Positions 5,024 through 5,551 of a stretch of DNA of 5,551 nt are shown one piece after another. Below the pieces are notes generated by a model that was given only the letters and a program-made list of their open reading frames with translations, made no database searches and had not been told where the DNA came from. Every line of letters begins with the position of its first letter. Position 1 is the stretch's first letter. The position numbers and the translations under genes are program-made. This DNA comes from Deltaproteobacteria bacterium (lineage in GTDB: Bacteria; Desulfobacterota; JAENJC01): contig JACQYJ010000073.1 in assembly GCA_016208525.1 (NCBI GenBank), forward strand, positions 1 through 5,551. Reading direction: 5' to 3'.

Positions 5024-5551
5024 ATGGATATGTCCAAATACAAAAGCATGTTTTTAACTGAGGCCAGGGAACATCTCGGTAATATGAACCAGGTTGTGCT
5101 TGCTCTGGAAAAAGACCCTGGAGACAAGGGGAATATAGATTCACTTTTCAGATCGGCCCATTCAGTTAAAGGCATGGCTGCATCTATGGGTTATAATGAT
5201 ATAGCTGAGCTGAGCCATAAGATGGAAGATATGATGGACACGTTCCGCAAGGGTGAGATGTCTGTAACGCCGGAGGGGACCGACATCCTTCTGGAAGGAG
5301 TTGACGCCCTTGGGCAGCTGGTTGATGCTGTGGAACAGGACAGGACATCTGATCTGGATGTCTCTGGAATAATAGAAAGGATCAAGGGGTACGGGGCACA
5401 AAGGTCAGTGGTCAGCGGTCAGGGGTCAGCAAAACCGGCCGCCGACCGCCGACCGCCGACCACTTCTTTAAACCGACGACTGACCACCGGTTTCAATATT
5501 TCCATAGAAATCTCTCAGGACTATCCGGCGCCTTCTGTCATGGCCGTCCTG
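5024..5551 (+). CDS. cheA: Chemotaxis histidine kinase CheA, N-terminal part (continues beyond window)
   Basis: CheA is the receptor-coupled kinase that autophosphorylates on a His in its P1 domain and passes phosphate to CheY and CheB. The frame is open from ATG 5024 to the window end, 176 codons of a protein normally about 650-750 residues. It starts MDMSKYKSMF, typical of CheA, with AAAGGA at 5009-5014 as ribosome binding site. P1 spans about residues 4-123 with the phosphorylated His46 in SAHSVKG (44-50) and SHKMEDMMD (64-72). Residues about 126-155 are a low-complexity linker encoded by tandem repeats. FNISIEISQDYPAPSVMAVL (157-176) matches the first strand and helix of a P2-type CheY-binding domain. 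The P3, P4 and P5 domains are outside the window, so kinase integrity cannot be judged. It follows the cheY remnant, which cannot be its phosphate acceptor. Confidence 0.93.
   Translation, partial: MDMSKYKSMFLTEAREHLGNMNQVVLALEKDPGDKGNIDSLFRSAHSVKGMAASMGYNDIAELSHKMEDMMDTFRKGEMSVTPEGTDILLEGVDALGQLVDAVEQDRTSDLDVSGIIERIKGYGAQRSVVSGQGSAKPAADRRPPTTSLNRRLTTGFNISIEISQDYPAPSVMAVL
5403..5490 (+). repeat. Heptamer tandem arrays (GGTCAGN x4, CCGCCGA x3) in the CheA P1-P2 linker
   Basis: Four GGTCAGT/C/G units lie at 5403-5430. Three perfect CCGCCGA units lie at 5439-5459, and CTGACCACC at 5480-5488 is a further inverted copy. The second array is an imperfect reverse complement of the first (GGTCGGC against GGTCAGC), so the block can form a long imperfect hairpin. 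It is read in frame and encodes the Arg/Ser/Pro-rich linker between P1 and P2 of CheA. Confidence 0.8.

Overview
The window holds the middle of a chemotaxis-like signalling cluster from what looks like a Gram-negative environmental bacterium. All genes lie on the + strand. Arginine is often AGG/AGA and isoleucine often ATA, and short palindromic and 7-bp tandem repeats are very frequent. From memory these traits resemble Nitrospirota or Desulfobacterota (former deltaproteobacterial) genomes. The assignment is a low-confidence inference; no rRNA or other marker is present.

Layout: (1) 1-444 is the 3' end of a gene for a degenerate GGDEF domain: the catalytic signature is lost and the RxxD I-site kept. 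(2) 441-833 is a single-domain response regulator overlapping it by ATGA. (3) 831-940 is a purine-rich tandem/inverted repeat that runs into the next gene. (4) 898-1983 is thiL (thiamine-monophosphate kinase), a housekeeping gene inside the signalling cluster, carrying two in-frame repeat insertions. (5) 1997-2833 is cheR (receptor methyltransferase). (6) 2841-2898 is a 58-bp double-hairpin element. (7) 2919-4175 is a methyl-accepting chemotaxis protein with almost no extracytoplasmic domain. (8) 4202-4633 is cheW. (9) 4634-4723 is a spacer with palindromes. (10) 4724-4945 is a 5' remnant of a cheY-like gene whose phosphoacceptor Asp is Asn and whose second half is missing. (11) 4947-5005 is a palindromic element with GGGACTGTCCC ends. 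(12) 5024-5551 is the start of cheA (P1 phosphotransfer domain, then the start of P2), which runs off the window and has a repeat-built linker.

Working together: the MCP, CheW and CheA would form the receptor-kinase array, and CheR would methylate the MCP. The adjacent cheY-like remnant cannot act as a normal phosphoacceptor, so CheA output must go to another receiver. Candidates are the intact response regulator at 441-833 or a CheY outside the window. No cheB or cheD is visible. The degenerate GGDEF protein, if it binds c-di-GMP at its I-site, would link that messenger to the same operon.

The most notable property is the repeat load. Seven sequence-distinct palindromic or heptamer-tandem repeat loci lie within 5.5 kb. 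They fill the larger spacers, sit inside the thiL and cheA reading frames without breaking them, and one lies exactly where the cheY remnant ends.
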